Below, in pieces: positions 9,101 through 17,754 of a DNA stretch of 64,000 nt. Location: the NCBI RefSeq assembly GCF_033947565.1, contig NZ_JARPVX010000014.1, forward strand, positions 1 through 64,000, written 5' to 3'. Origin of the DNA: Lichenihabitans sp033947565 (GTDB lineage: Bacteria > Pseudomonadota > Alphaproteobacteria > Rhizobiales > Beijerinckiaceae). Each line of letters begins with the position of its first letter. Positions within the stretch are counted from its first letter, which is position 1. The position numbers and the translations under genes were made by a program. The notes beneath the pieces were generated by a model. The model saw only the letters and a program-made list of their open reading frames with translations, was not told where the DNA came from and made no database searches.

Positions 9101-9881
9101 CGATCTTCAGGAACGACATCAGGCCCGACGAGCGGCCGCCGCCCGACAGCTTCTCGTTCTCGCCGCGCAGGCGGGAAAAGTTGGTGCCGGTGCCGGAGCC
9201 GTATTTGAATAACCGCGCTTCGCGGGTCCACAGGTCCATGATGCCGCCGGGGCCGACGAGGTCATCGGCCACCGACTGGATGAAGCAGGCATGCGGCTGC
9301 GGATGCTCGTAGGCCGAGGTCGAGCGCGTCAGCTCGCCGGTGCGGTAATCCACATAGGAATGCCCCTGCCCCGGGCCGTCGATACCATAGGCCCAATGCA
9401 GGCCGGTGTTGAACCATTGCGGCGAGTTCGGCGCCACCATCTGGCGGGCCAGCATGTGGCGCAATTCGTCATGGATGGCGTGGGCATCGTCTTCGGAGGT
9501 GAAATAGCCGCCCTTCCAGCCCCAATAGGTCCAGGTGCCGGCAAGACGGTCGAAGACCTGCTTGGCCGAGGTCTCGGAGCCGGTGCGCTCGCCCTCGGGC
9601 AGCGCCGCGAGCGCCGCCTCGTCGGGCACCGAGCGCCACAGGAAGGACGGAACGTCGTTTTCTTCCACCTTCTTCAGGCGGGCCGGCACGCCTGCCTTGC
9701 GGAAATATTTCTGGGCCAGCACGTCGGCCGCCACCTGGCTGAAGGCAGCCGGCACTTCGATCCCGTCGAGCGAGAACACGACGGATCCATCAGGATTGCG
9801 GATCTCGGATTTGGTCAGCCGGAAGTCGATGCCGGCATAGGCCGAGCCGGAGGTCTTGGTGTAGTGGCGAGTGATACGCAT
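6147..9881 (-). CDS. nrdJ: Vitamin B12-dependent ribonucleotide reductase
   Basis: This 1244-residue class II enzyme reduces ribonucleotides to deoxyribonucleotides using adenosylcobalamin, so it works with or without oxygen. Visible marks are the redox Cys in HACFIQSV, the NPCSEYMFLDD active-site segment with the thiyl-forming Cys, the late SKTINMPN strand, and a Cys-rich tail (CPECANF, CLKCDTCGST, ending GCS) that passes electrons. Length fits the long alphaproteobacterial NrdJ. The start ATG has GAAGGCAG upstream. It is transcribed alone, away from a 440-base leader region holding an inverted repeat and a tandem repeat. No NrdR box or cobalamin riboswitch was recognised there. Confidence 0.97.
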   Translation of the reverse strand: MRITRHYTKTSGSAYAGIDFRLTKSEIRNPDGSVVFSLDGIEVPAAFSQVAADVLAQKYFRKAGVPARLKKVEENDVPSFLWRSVPDEAALAALPEGERTGSETSAKQVFDRLAGTWTYWGWKGGYFTSEDDAHAIHDELRHMLARQMVAPNSPQWFNTGLHWAYGIDGPGQGHSYVDYRTGELTRSTSAYEHPQPHACFIQSVADDLVGPGGIMDLWTREARLFKYGSGTGTNFSRLRGENEKLSGGGRSSGLMSFLKIGDRAAGAIKSGGTTRRAAKMVVVDADHPDIEAYIDWKVREEQKVAALVTGSKINKKHLNAVLRACVNCDGPGDDCFLPEKNPALKKAIKAARALSVPDNMIGRVIHLARLGHTTLDLPEFDTDWDSEAYLTVAGQNSNNSVRVTDDFLRAVEQDADWSLTRRLDGKPLKTIKARDLWEKIGYAAWASADPGLQYHTTINDWHTCPVSGPIIASNPCSEYMFLDDTACNLASLNLLQFKDPTTKRIDTVAYEHAVRLWTVVLEVSVLMAQFPSDEIARLSFRYRTLGLGYANIGGLLMSSGIAYDSDEGRAICGALSALMTGVCYATSAEMASELGAFPGYAPNADAMLRVMRNHRRAAYGEAQGYEQLAVNPVPLDAASCSDPLLVTRARAAWDLAVSAGEAHGYRNAQTTVVAPTGTIGLVMDCDTTGIEPDFALVKFKKLAGGGYFKIINRAVPEALRALGYRESEIAEIEVYALGHGSLRQAPAINTSSLRAKGFTDDKLEGLEKSLASAFDIKFAFNKWALGADFLVNTLKVPAEKLDDPKFELLPFLGFSRADIEAANVFCCGAMTLEGAPHLKAAHYNVFDCANPCGRTGKRYLSVDSHIRMMAAAQPFISGAISKTINMPNDASVEACKDAYLTSWRLGLKANALYRDGSKLSQPLNSQLIADDQDDAEDAIETHLAASLPARATEVAERIVERIVERVERQREREKLPNRRAGYTQKASVGGHKIYLKTGEYKDGRLGEIFLDMHKEGAAFRSLMNNFAIAISLGLQYGVPLEEYVEAFTFTRFEPAGPVQGNDAIKNATSILDYVFRELAVSYLDRTDLAHVAPSDLGFDAMGKGEGEGRTGGMEVRATDSGFMSKGLVRSKGDRLMLVRGGVSDDARGTQAGKAPAFATDGATALKQEVSREVAREAVTEELTALAWSEPQGFAAAKEAVADKKAEARMKGYVGESCPECANFTMVRNGTCLKCDTCGSTTGCS

Positions 9882-9893
9882 TACATCTGCCTT

Positions 9894-9907
9894 CGTCTTA
9901 AAAGACG
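9894..9907. promoter_or_regulatory. Inverted repeat just upstream of nrdJ
   Basis: CGTCTT-AA-AAGACG, perfect six-base arms, lies 13 bases before the nrdJ start codon and next to its ribosome-binding site. It could be an operator or an mRNA hairpin in the 5' leader. Role not established. Confidence 0.35.
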
Positions 9908-9949
9908 CAAGTATCCGATATGAGCGCTTCTGGACCAGTTCGCACTATC

Positions 9950-9983
9950 GTAGACAAACCCTAAGCCTGTAGACAGACCTAAG
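9950..9983. repeat. Tandem near-repeat in nrdJ promoter region
   Basis: GTAGACAAACCCTAAG (9950-9965) and GTAGACAGACCTAAG (9969-9983) repeat with a 19-base step, about two helical turns, 70-100 bases upstream of nrdJ. This is the layout of a double regulator site. The motif does not match the NrdR box consensus I know. Confidence 0.4.
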
Positions 9984-10321
9984 GAAAGCAGCAAAGCTGC
10001 CTAGTCACGTTAGTACACGGCAAGAGCAATTGGCTTTAGCTCATACAACCGGAGTGGTGATTTGTCGAATCGGCTTGGTCGTCCACTCTGATGGGCGCCT
10101 CTCTAGACTCATCTCGATTCCAGGGAAAAATTTATAGACTCCCAGCCTGTGCCAAATCTGCACAACTACTGTTTCCTCAAATTATCTAAGTTTTAGGCAC
10201 GTGCGCTCAGGTACCGCGTTGAAAGTCCGAGAGAGCGAAAATCTGAGTGTGACTGGATTCGTCATCCCGCTGTCAAACACCCCCGCGAGGGTGACCCGTT
10301 TCGTGTCCCCGTGAGTCGCCC

Positions 10322-12667
10322 ATGGATTTCTTCCGCCGTTTCACCGTGCTCATGTGCGCGCCGAACTTCGATCCCGACGACCTCGAAGGTGTCCGGGTGC
10401 AGCAGATTATCGAGTCGGTGGGGAAACTCGGGTTCGAGGTGGTGCGGGCGCGGCGGGTCGATGACGCCGCCATCGCGGTGCAGACGGATGCGGCCATCGG
10501 CTGCATGGTGGTGGACTGGGGCAAGCGCGGTATCGACGGCAAGGCCGCGGCGCTGATCGACCTGATGCGCCGACGCGGCCTCGAGATGCCCATCGTCATC
10601 ATGGTCCGGAGGAAGCGGCTCGAGGACATCCCGGTCGAGGTGTTGGACTTCATCGACGGCTACATCTTCCTGGCCGAGGAAACGCCCGACTTCATCGCCC
10701 GCAACCTCGTCAGCCGCCTCAAGCAATATGCCGAAACGCTGAAGACGCCCTTCTTCGGCAAGCTCGTCGACTATGCCGAGCAGGGCAACCAGCTGTGGAC
10801 CTGCCCGGGCCACAACGGCGGCATCTTCTACAACCGCAGCCCCATCGGCCGCATCTTCGTCGAACACCTCGGCGAGGCGGTGTTCCGCGACGACCTCGAC
10901 AATTCCGTGCTCGACCTCGGCGACCTGCTGACCCACGAGGGCCCGGCGCTCGCGGCCCAGAAGGAGGCCGCCACCATCTTCGGGGCCGAAAAGACCTATT
11001 TCGTGCTGAACGGCACCTCGGCCTCGAACAAGGTGGTGTTGTCGGCGCTGGTGGCCGACGGCGACCTCGTGCTGTTCGACCGCAACAACCACAAGGCGGC
11101 TGTGCATGGGGCGTTGGTGCTCGGCGCTGCCATCCCGGTGTTCCTCGAAACCGATCGCAATTGCTACGGCCTGATCGGGCCGATGTTTCCCGAGGCGCTC
11201 GACGAGGCGGCGATCCGCGAGAAGATCCGCACCAACCCGCTCGTCACGGACCCTGAGGCGTGGCGCCGCGAGCGGCCGTTCCGGGCCGCCGTGATCGAGC
11301 AATGCACCTACGACGGCACGATCCACAACGCCGAGCAGATCCTCGCCAAGATCGGCCACCTTTGCGACTATATCCTGTTCGACGAGGCCTGGGCGGGCTT
11401 CATGAAGTTCCATCCGCTCTACGCCGGCCGCTTCGCCATGGGCCTCGCCGATCTCGACGACACCTCGCCCGGCATCATCGCCACGCAATCGACCCACAAG
11501 CAGCTCGCAAGCTTCTCGCAGGCCTCGCAGATCCACACCAAGGACCGGCACATCAAAGGCCAGACGCGGCGGGTGGAGCACCGGCGCTTCAACGAAAGCT
11601 TCCTGATCCACGCCTCGACCTCGCCCTTCTATCCCCTGTTCGCCTCGCTCGACGTGGGCGCCCAGATGATGAAGGGCCGCTCGGGTGTCGTCCTTTGGGA
11701 CGACACCATCAGGCTCGGCATCGAGCTGCGCAAGAAGCTCCGCGCCATCCGCCGCGAGTTCGAGGGCAGCGCCTATCCGGAGCGACGCTGGTTCTTCGAC
11801 CCGTTCGTACCGGATGTCGCGACGCCGCCGAACGGTGGCGACCCGGTGCCCTGGGAAAGCATCCCGACCGACGACCTCGCGGCCAACCGCTGCTATTGGG
11901 ATCTCGCCCCCGGCGCCGCCTGGCACGGCTTCACCCATCTGGAAGAAGGCTGGGCCATCACGGATCCGGCCAAGCTGACGATCCTGACGCCCGGCTTCGA
12001 CCGGCGCACCGGCGCTTATGCGGAGCACGGCATCCCGGCCCCGGTGGTGGCGCAATACCTGCGCGAGAACGGGATCGTACCGGAAAAGAACGACCTCAAC
12101 TCGCTGCTGTTCCTGCTGACGCCGGGTGTCGAGTCGTCGAAGGCCGGCACGCTCATCAGCGCGCTGGTGGCGTTCAAGAAGCTGCACGACGCCAATGCGC
12201 CGCTCGAGGAGGTGATGCCGGACTTTGTGCGGCGACGGCCGTGGCGCTACGCCGGGCTGCGGCTCCGCGATCTTTGCGCGGCCTTCCACGCCTTCCACCG
12301 CGAGGCCAACACGAGCCTGCTGCAGCAGGCGCAGTTCCAGCCCGCCCACCTGCCCGAGATGGTGATGACGCCACACGAGGCCAACCGGCAGCTCACCCGC
12401 AACAAGGTGGACTATCTGCCGATCTCGGAGATCGAGGGCCGCGTGGCCGCGACCCTGATGTTGGTCTACCCGCCCGGCATCGGCACCATCCTGCCGGGCG
12501 AGCGGATCGGCGACCGTTCGCAGCCGATGCTCGATTATCTCCGCATGTTCGAGCGTAGCTCGAATTTGTTCCCCGGCTTTGACCCCGAGGTCCAGGGCGT
12601 TTATCGCGAGCACGCCGGTGAGAACACGCTCCGGTTCCACACCTACGTGCTACGCGAGGGCCCATAG
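10322..12667 (+). CDS. Orn/Lys/Arg decarboxylase, class III fold
   Basis: This 781-residue PLP enzyme belongs to the Orn/Lys/Arg decarboxylase family. Residues 1-120 form the flavodoxin-like wing domain; the PLP domain contains CPGHNGGIFYNRS, the HKAAVHGALVLGA segment and the PLP lysine in STHKQLASFSQ (Lys393). It would decarboxylate ornithine, lysine or arginine to putrescine, cadaverine or agmatine. Substrate cannot be told from the sequence. A homospermidine synthase that uses putrescine is encoded at 49457-50890, so ornithine is a reasonable guess. A GNAT acetyltransferase begins two bases after its stop, suggesting an operon. Confidence 0.93.
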   Translation: MDFFRRFTVLMCAPNFDPDDLEGVRVQQIIESVGKLGFEVVRARRVDDAAIAVQTDAAIGCMVVDWGKRGIDGKAAALIDLMRRRGLEMPIVIMVRRKRLEDIPVEVLDFIDGYIFLAEETPDFIARNLVSRLKQYAETLKTPFFGKLVDYAEQGNQLWTCPGHNGGIFYNRSPIGRIFVEHLGEAVFRDDLDNSVLDLGDLLTHEGPALAAQKEAATIFGAEKTYFVLNGTSASNKVVLSALVADGDLVLFDRNNHKAAVHGALVLGAAIPVFLETDRNCYGLIGPMFPEALDEAAIREKIRTNPLVTDPEAWRRERPFRAAVIEQCTYDGTIHNAEQILAKIGHLCDYILFDEAWAGFMKFHPLYAGRFAMGLADLDDTSPGIIATQSTHKQLASFSQASQIHTKDRHIKGQTRRVEHRRFNESFLIHASTSPFYPLFASLDVGAQMMKGRSGVVLWDDTIRLGIELRKKLRAIRREFEGSAYPERRWFFDPFVPDVATPPNGGDPVPWESIPTDDLAANRCYWDLAPGAAWHGFTHLEEGWAITDPAKLTILTPGFDRRTGAYAEHGIPAPVVAQYLRENGIVPEKNDLNSLLFLLTPGVESSKAGTLISALVAFKKLHDANAPLEEVMPDFVRRRPWRYAGLRLRDLCAAFHAFHREANTSLLQQAQFQPAHLPEMVMTPHEANRQLTRNKVDYLPISEIEGRVAATLMLVYPPGIGTILPGERIGDRSQPMLDYLRMFERSSNLFPGFDPEVQGVYREHAGENTLRFHTYVLREGP

Positions 12668-12669
12668 CG

Positions 12670-13254
12670 GTGATCCTGAACGGAGACGTCGTCATCCGCC
12701 CGTCGACCGAGGCGGATGTGACGGCCATGCTGGCCATCTACGAACACCACATCGCCAAGGGTGTCGGCGACCTCGGCGATTATCAGCCCGAGGCGCCCAA
12801 CGCCGACGACCTGAAGCGCCGCCGCAAGGCCATGCGCAAGAAGCGGCTGCCACACCTGATCGCCGACTTCGAAGGCATCGTGGCCGGCTATGCCTATGCG
12901 GTGCCGTTCCGCAAGCGGCCGGCCTATCGCTACACGCTGAAGCACTCGATCTACGTGCACCAGGCCTTCCTGCATGCCGGCATCGGCCGCAAGCTGCTGC
13001 CGGCCCTGGTCGAGGCCTGCGCGGCCGGCGGCTACCGCCAACTGATCGGCTATATCGACGGCGCCAACGAAGCGTCCCTACGGCTGCACGAAGCCTGCGG
13101 ATTCGCGGTGGTGGCCCGGTTGCCTTCGGTCGGCTACAAGTTCGGTCATTGGAGCGACAGCGTCATGGTGCAGCGGGCGCTCGGCGACGGCGATGCGACG
13201 CCGCCCAATGTCGCGACGGAGCCGAAGACCCACATCGTGCATGGCGACGACTGA
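12670..13254 (+). CDS. GNAT acetyltransferase, phosphinothricin-type
   Basis: The 194-residue product starts at a GTG two bases after the decarboxylase stop. It reads VIRPSTEADVTAMLAIYEHH, then the acetyl-CoA-binding stretch HAGIGRKLLPALVEACAAGG and YRQLIGYIDGANEASLRLHE, with the CGF motif, as in the phosphinothricin N-acetyltransferase (Pat/Bar) group of GNAT enzymes. Members acetylate small amines, including glutamate analogues and methionine sulfoximine. Its position behind a decarboxylase suggests a polyamine or amino acid amine as substrate, but this is inference. It converges with the M50 protease gene six bases away. Confidence 0.88.
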   Translation: MILNGDVVIRPSTEADVTAMLAIYEHHIAKGVGDLGDYQPEAPNADDLKRRRKAMRKKRLPHLIADFEGIVAGYAYAVPFRKRPAYRYTLKHSIYVHQAFLHAGIGRKLLPALVEACAAGGYRQLIGYIDGANEASLRLHEACGFAVVARLPSVGYKFGHWSDSVMVQRALGDGDATPPNVATEPKTHIVHGDD

Positions 13255-13260
13255 CGCTCT

Positions 13261-14046
13261 TCACCAGAGGCGGATCATCTGGAACCCGGTTGCGACATCG
13301 CCCGGATCGATGCCGATGGCGTTGGTGATGCGCAGGCCGCCGAAGAAGATGGCGCGGCCGAAGGCACCGACGAATAAGAACAGCCCCGTGATGACGATGC
13401 CGGAATGCAGCGCCATGCGGTCGCCCGTGTCGCGCCAGGACATGGGCAGCAGCGGGCGGATCACCCCGTAACCGTCGAGGCCGGGGATCGGCAGCATGTT
13501 GAGCACCACGGTGGTGGCCTGCAGGAAAGCCAGGATCGCGATGCCAGCGCCGATCGGGCTCGGCAGGTCGGCGGTCCAACGGTAAAGCACCAGCAGAACC
13601 AGCATGAAGACGAAGTTGGCCGCGGGGCCCGCAGCCGAGACGGCCGAGCGCCAGCCCTCCGAACGTAGCCGCGCCTGATCGACGAAGACGCTGCCGCCCG
13701 GGAATCCGATGCCGCCGAGCAGCGTGAACACCAGCGGCAGCACGATCGTCAGAACCGGATTGATGAAGCGCATCGGATCGAGCGTCAGATAGCCGGTATC
13801 GGCAATCGAATCATCGCCACCCCGATAGGCCACGACCGCATGGCCGAACTCATGCAGACACAGGCTCAGCACCCAGCCCGAAAACACGAACACCAAGGCG
13901 ATGCCGGCACCGCCGATCAGGTTGCGGGCGATCACCAGGCCACTGACCGTGAACAGCGCCACGATCATCAGGAAGTTGAAGCTCGGCACCACGATGGCGC
14001 GCTTGGTGGTCCGGCGCGGGCCGGGGGGCCGCGAAGAATAGGTCAT
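13261..14046 (-). CDS. Site-2 protease family (M50) membrane metalloprotease
   Basis: The ATG at 14046 is chosen for its GGAGA site and for the family's N-terminus; upstream codons in frame look non-coding. The 261-residue membrane protein has about six hydrophobic segments, the zinc motif HEFGH at 65-69 inside a helix and the second metal motif NMLPIPGLDG near 183-192. Such proteases cut within membrane-spanning helices. The short length, with no PDZ or CBS domain, matches the rhomboid-like M50B group common in alphaproteobacteria, whose substrates are unknown. It stands alone, convergent with the GNAT gene. Confidence 0.9.
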   Translation of the reverse strand: MTYSSRPPGPRRTTKRAIVVPSFNFLMIVALFTVSGLVIARNLIGGAGIALVFVFSGWVLSLCLHEFGHAVVAYRGGDDSIADTGYLTLDPMRFINPVLTIVLPLVFTLLGGIGFPGGSVFVDQARLRSEGWRSAVSAAGPAANFVFMLVLLVLYRWTADLPSPIGAGIAILAFLQATTVVLNMLPIPGLDGYGVIRPLLPMSWRDTGDRMALHSGIVITGLFLFVGAFGRAIFFGGLRITNAIGIDPGDVATGFQMIRLW

Positions 14047-14215
14047 GCGCGCTCTCCACCGCGCAACGGTCCGAACGCGTCTGCGCAGGGCGGTTCTAAG
14101 ATGCCGCAGCGTTTCACGCCAGCACCACGCCGGCGAGGCGGCCGACGACGAACCGATGCGAAGGCTGTAGGGTCGAGGCTCGTGGCCGTGCGCTGCCGCG
14201 AGAGGAGACAAGTCG

Positions 14216-15256
14216 GTGGTCGAATCGCAAATCGTGACGGTCGCGTCGCTCCTTGGCACCGTCGAGGCGATCTTCACACGGGCGGGCCTCGGGGCGGCGC
14301 AGGCCGGTCCCTTGGCCCGGGTCATCGTCGCGGGAGAGCGCGACGCCTGCAAGGCGCATGGCCTCTACCGGATCGAAGGCGTGCTGCGCACCGTCAAGGC
14401 CGGCAAGGTCGAGGCCCGGGCTGTCCCGGACCTGCTGCCGTCCGATGGGTCGGCGGTTGTGCGTGTTGAGGCGCGGCACGGCTTCACGGGCCCGGCTTTC
14501 GAACTCGGACTGCCGGTTCTGGTGGAGCGCACCCGGGCGCTCGGGGTGGCGGCGCTGGTGATCAACGACGGTGCGCATTTCTCAGCCCTTTGGCCGGAAA
14601 TCGAGGCGCTGACGACCCATGGCCTCGCGGCCCTCGCGATGTGCCCGAGCTATGCTGCGGTGGCGCCTGCCGGCGGCAGCCAGCCGCTGCTCGGCACCAA
14701 CCCCTTCGCCTTCGGCTGGCCGCGTCGCGGCCCCACCCCCTACGTGTTCGACTTTGCCACCTCGGTGGCGGCGCGGGGCGAGATCGAGTTGAAGCGCCGG
14801 GCCGGTGCGCCGCTGCCCGACGGCTGGGCCCTCGACGCCGCCGGGCACCCCACCACCGACCCGCAGGCGGCCCTCGACGGCGCCATGCTGACCTTCGGCG
14901 GCCACAAGGGCTCGGCGATCAGCACCATGATCGAATTGCTGGCCGGGGTGATGATCGGCGACCTGACAAGCGCGGAATCATTGCGCCAGCTCGGCACCAC
15001 GAGCTTGTCGCCATCGCATGGCGAACTGATCCTGGCCTTCGCGCCGGAGCGGTTCGCAGCCGGACGCCCGGGCGACCCGTTAGCGCGAGCCGAAACGTTG
15101 TTCGACGCCATGCTGGGCCAGGGCGCCCGCCTGCCCTCGCAGCGTCGCTTCGAAGCGCGCGATCGCGCCCTGCGGGACGGCATCACCCTGACGGCGGCCG
15201 AAGCGGCCCAACTGCGCCGCTTCGCGGAGCACGGCCTCGACGCCGTGACGCTTTAG
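14216..15256 (+). CDS. Malate/L-lactate dehydrogenase family oxidoreductase
   Basis: Starts at GTG 14216 with AGGAG ten bases before. The 346-residue protein is of the Ldh_2 family: N-terminal helix bundle, the INDGAHFSALWPEIE segment, GTNPFAFGWPR, PYVFDFATSVAARGEIE and the FGGHKGSAISTMIELLAG motif near the C-terminus. These NAD(P)H enzymes reduce 2-oxo acids or cyclic imines (malate, lactate, ureidoglycolate, delta1-piperideine-2-carboxylate). The exact substrate is not evident. It is convergent with the Rieske gene, separated by a hairpin. Confidence 0.88.
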   Translation: MVESQIVTVASLLGTVEAIFTRAGLGAAQAGPLARVIVAGERDACKAHGLYRIEGVLRTVKAGKVEARAVPDLLPSDGSAVVRVEARHGFTGPAFELGLPVLVERTRALGVAALVINDGAHFSALWPEIEALTTHGLAALAMCPSYAAVAPAGGSQPLLGTNPFAFGWPRRGPTPYVFDFATSVAARGEIELKRRAGAPLPDGWALDAAGHPTTDPQAALDGAMLTFGGHKGSAISTMIELLAGVMIGDLTSAESLRQLGTTSLSPSHGELILAFAPERFAAGRPGDPLARAETLFDAMLGQGARLPSQRRFEARDRALRDGITLTAAEAAQLRRFAEHGLDAVTL

Positions 15257-15272
15257 CGACACCACTCGGCCG

Positions 15273-15298
15273 CTGCGGGGCGCCGCAGAAGACGCCCC
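15273..15298. terminator. Hairpins between convergent genes
   Basis: Two mutually exclusive stems overlap: CTGCGG-GGCG-CCGCAG (15273-15288) and GGGGCG-N10-CGCCCC (15277-15298). They fill the 48-base gap between two convergent stop codons and could terminate from either side. There is no clear T-run. Confidence 0.45.
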
Positions 15299-15304
15299 AA
15301 AACG

Positions 15305-16552
15305 TCAGGCGACGCTGCGCAGCTTCGGCGCTTCCTCGCCGCTCAGGCGCTTGTCCATCAGGTTGGCGTACCATTCGACGAACTGCATCACGCCGCCTTC
15401 GTGCTCGGGCGAATAGGGCCCGGGCTGGTAGGCGGGCGACAGGATACCCCGCTGGTTTTCCTCGACGATCTCGCGATCCTGGTCGTTGGTGGAGATCCAG
15501 ACCTTGGTGAGCTCGTCGATCGAATAATCGACGCCCTCGACCGCGTCCTGGTGGACCAGCCACTTGGTGGTGACGGCCGTCTCGGTGGGGCTGATCGGCA
15601 GCACCCGGAAGGTGGTGGCCGAATCGCCCATCAGGTGGTTCCAGGTGGACGGATAATGGAACAACAGCATGGTGCCGATGCGCGGCTCGACCACCGTGTC
15701 GCACAACGGACGTGCCACGGCGCGCTGGCCCGACATGGTGTAGCTTTCGGCATCGCCGATCAGCGGCATGCGGGCGGTGCGGAACTGACCGTCGGGCGCC
15801 ATCACGAAGGCGGACGGCAGGCCGGCGGCTTCGCAACGGGCCCAATGGGCCGAGATTTCAGGATCGTCGCCCCCGCCCGACACGCCGGTCGAGGCCGGCG
15901 CCTCCGGATAGGTGCGACACAGCTCGGGATGGTTCGAGGCGCAATGGTAGCACTCGCGGTTGTTCTCCCAGACGAGCTTCCAATTGCCGTTCTCGATGAT
16001 GGTGCTCTCGAACGCGACCTTCACGTTCTCAAGCCCATGCGGCTTGGTGTAGGGCTCCGCCGTGGCCCGGAAGCGCGCGAAGTCCGGCGCTTCCTCGGCA
16101 ATGCAGACGAACACATAGCCGCCGAAGCTCTCGCAATGCACCGGCTTCAGGCCGAACTGCGACTTGTCGAAGTCGTCACCCATATGACGGGCGCCAAACA
16201 GCGAGCCGTCGAGGTTGTAGACCCATTGGTGGTACGGGCACACCAGACGGCGCATCTTGCCGTGGTCGGTGGTGCAGACCCGCGACCCGCGATGGCGGCA
16301 TGAATTGTGGAAGGCCCGGATGGCACCGTCGTTGCCCCGCACCACCACCACAGGGTAGTCGCCGATCTTCAGGGTGAAGAACTGACCGGGCGTCTTGATC
16401 TCGCAATCGTGCCCGGCGAACACCCAATCCTTGTAGAAGATGGTCTCGAGGTCCGCCTTGTAGAAGTCCGGGTCGGTGTAGAAGTCGCGTGGAAGGCTGA
16501 AGCCGTCGCGGCGGTTACGCAGTTGCGACAGCATGGCGCTGCGAACGGACAT
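15305..16552 (-). CDS. Rieske ring-hydroxylating oxygenase, alpha subunit
   Basis: The ATG at 16552 (MSVRSAMLSQLRNRRDGFSL) is preceded by GAGG. The 415-residue protein has a Rieske [2Fe-2S] site at Cys85-x-His87 and Cys105-x2-His108, then the mononuclear iron site in NNRECYHCASNHPELC. The N-terminal LPRDFY and FAGHDCEI resemble oxygenases that demethylate quaternary ammonium compounds such as glycine betaine, stachydrine or carnitine (GbcA group). A reductase partner is not encoded nearby, so electrons must come from a distant gene. Substrate assignment is tentative. Confidence 0.88.
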   Translation of the reverse strand: MSVRSAMLSQLRNRRDGFSLPRDFYTDPDFYKADLETIFYKDWVFAGHDCEIKTPGQFFTLKIGDYPVVVVRGNDGAIRAFHNSCRHRGSRVCTTDHGKMRRLVCPYHQWVYNLDGSLFGARHMGDDFDKSQFGLKPVHCESFGGYVFVCIAEEAPDFARFRATAEPYTKPHGLENVKVAFESTIIENGNWKLVWENNRECYHCASNHPELCRTYPEAPASTGVSGGGDDPEISAHWARCEAAGLPSAFVMAPDGQFRTARMPLIGDAESYTMSGQRAVARPLCDTVVEPRIGTMLLFHYPSTWNHLMGDSATTFRVLPISPTETAVTTKWLVHQDAVEGVDYSIDELTKVWISTNDQDREIVEENQRGILSPAYQPGPYSPEHEGGVMQFVEWYANLMDKRLSGEEAPKLRSVA

Positions 16553-16790
16553 GGGAACCTCGATTGCGGGCACGCGCGGGTCCGGCGGCCGGGATGCGGT
16601 GCGGGGTGGTCTATGGGGTGATCTAGCCACGCGGATCGGCCCGGGTCTTGCCGGATTTCGACAAGGGCATGCCTGCGCCGGTCATCGAGGCCATGACATG
16701 ACGGCCCGCATGACCGAACCTTCACCTGTTTTGCCTTGACGCCGCAGGGTGTTGCCCCTTGGTGAGGCCGAAACGGCAACGAGGCACGGC

Positions 16791-17720
16791 GTGACAGAAA
16801 ACCCCGATCGGACGGCACGACGGGCGCTGCTGCTCATCAACACCCATGCGCGGCGCGGGGCCGATGCGGAGCCGCTGGTGCTGGCGGCGCTCGAGAAGGC
16901 CGGCATCGTGGTGGAGCGCGGCAGCTGCGACCGGCGGGACGATATCGCGGCGACCATCAGGGCCCGCGCCGACCATGTGGATTGCGTGGTGCTGGGCGGC
17001 GGCGACGGCACGCTGAACGCCGCCGCCCCGGCCCTGATCGAGACGGGGTTGCCGTTCGGTGTCATCCCGCTCGGCACCGCGAACGACCTCGCCAGGACGC
17101 TCGGCATCCCGCTCGACCCGACCGAGGCCGCGGCTGTCGTGGCCGAGGGTTGCGAGCGCCGCATCGACCTCGGCCTCGCCAACCAGCAGCCCTTCTTCAA
17201 TGTGGCCAGCATCGGCTTCGGGGTCGACCTGACGCGCGCCCTGACGCGCGACGCCAAACGGCGGTGGGGGCCGCTTGGCTATGCGATCGCGGGCTTCAAG
17301 GTGTTGAGCCGCATGCGGCCCTTCCGGGTCCACATCGAACAGGGCGACCAACGCAGCATGTCGCGCACCATCCACCTCGCGATCGGCAATGGTCGTCACT
17401 ACGGCGGCGGCATGACGGTGTCGGAGGATGCGGCGATCGATGATGGTCGGCTGAACGTCTACAGCCTCGAGGTTCGTAGCGCCTTGAAACTGTTGTTCCT
17501 GTTGCCGGCGATGCGGCGCGGCACGCACGGTCGCTGGAAGGAGGTGAGAACCTTCAGCTCCGCCGAGATCGTAGTGCGGACCCGCAAGCCGCGCTCGGTC
17601 AACACCGACGGCGAGATCACCACGCGCACGCCGGTGCACTTCCAGGTTCTGCGCCATGCCGTGCGGGTCTACGTACCACGGCAAGGCGTCGTCGCGGCGG
17701 GACGCGAGCCCGTCGCGTAA
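16791..17720 (+). CDS. Diacylglycerol kinase family lipid kinase
   Basis: GTG 16791 with GAGG six bases upstream gives a 309-residue protein; a GTG at 16749 is in frame but lacks a site. The N-terminal catalytic domain has the nucleotide motif VVLGGGDGTLN (about 67-76) and PLGTANDLARTLGIP, hallmarks of the YegS/BmrU diacylglycerol kinase-like lipid kinases. The C-terminal half is the beta-sandwich substrate domain with SIGFGVDLT and the NTDGEI segment. It phosphorylates a lipid such as diacylglycerol, ceramide or phosphatidylglycerol at the inner membrane. Divergent from the Rieske gene. Confidence 0.9.
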   Translation: MTENPDRTARRALLLINTHARRGADAEPLVLAALEKAGIVVERGSCDRRDDIAATIRARADHVDCVVLGGGDGTLNAAAPALIETGLPFGVIPLGTANDLARTLGIPLDPTEAAAVVAEGCERRIDLGLANQQPFFNVASIGFGVDLTRALTRDAKRRWGPLGYAIAGFKVLSRMRPFRVHIEQGDQRSMSRTIHLAIGNGRHYGGGMTVSEDAAIDDGRLNVYSLEVRSALKLLFLLPAMRRGTHGRWKEVRTFSSAEIVVRTRKPRSVNTDGEITTRTPVHFQVLRHAVRVYVPRQGVVAAGREPVA

Positions 17721-17754
17721 GCGGTGCGCGCGAGACGGGCCTGATCGCTAGAGG

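Larger units (their letters stand above)
9882..10321. other. 440-base intergenic region, relatively AT-rich
   Basis: This gap separates the divergent nrdJ and decarboxylase genes and should contain both promoters. It is clearly less GC-rich than its surroundings (for example gggaaaaatttatagactcc and caaattatctaagttttagg). No coding frame with a ribosome-binding site was found. It contains the repeats listed separately and a small stem-loop gcagcaaagctgc near 9988. Confidence 0.6.

Noticed and set aside
9882..10321. Cobalamin riboswitch or NrdR box upstream of the B12-dependent reductase
   Set aside because: No B12-box consensus or paired NrdR consensus could be found by eye; only the repeats listed were seen.
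10262..12640. 792-codon frame antisense to the decarboxylase; similar frames opposite nrdJ (6612-8600) and GH2 (41296-42894)
   Set aside because: No ribosome-binding site and no homology; the sense strand encodes well-known enzymes over the same bases.
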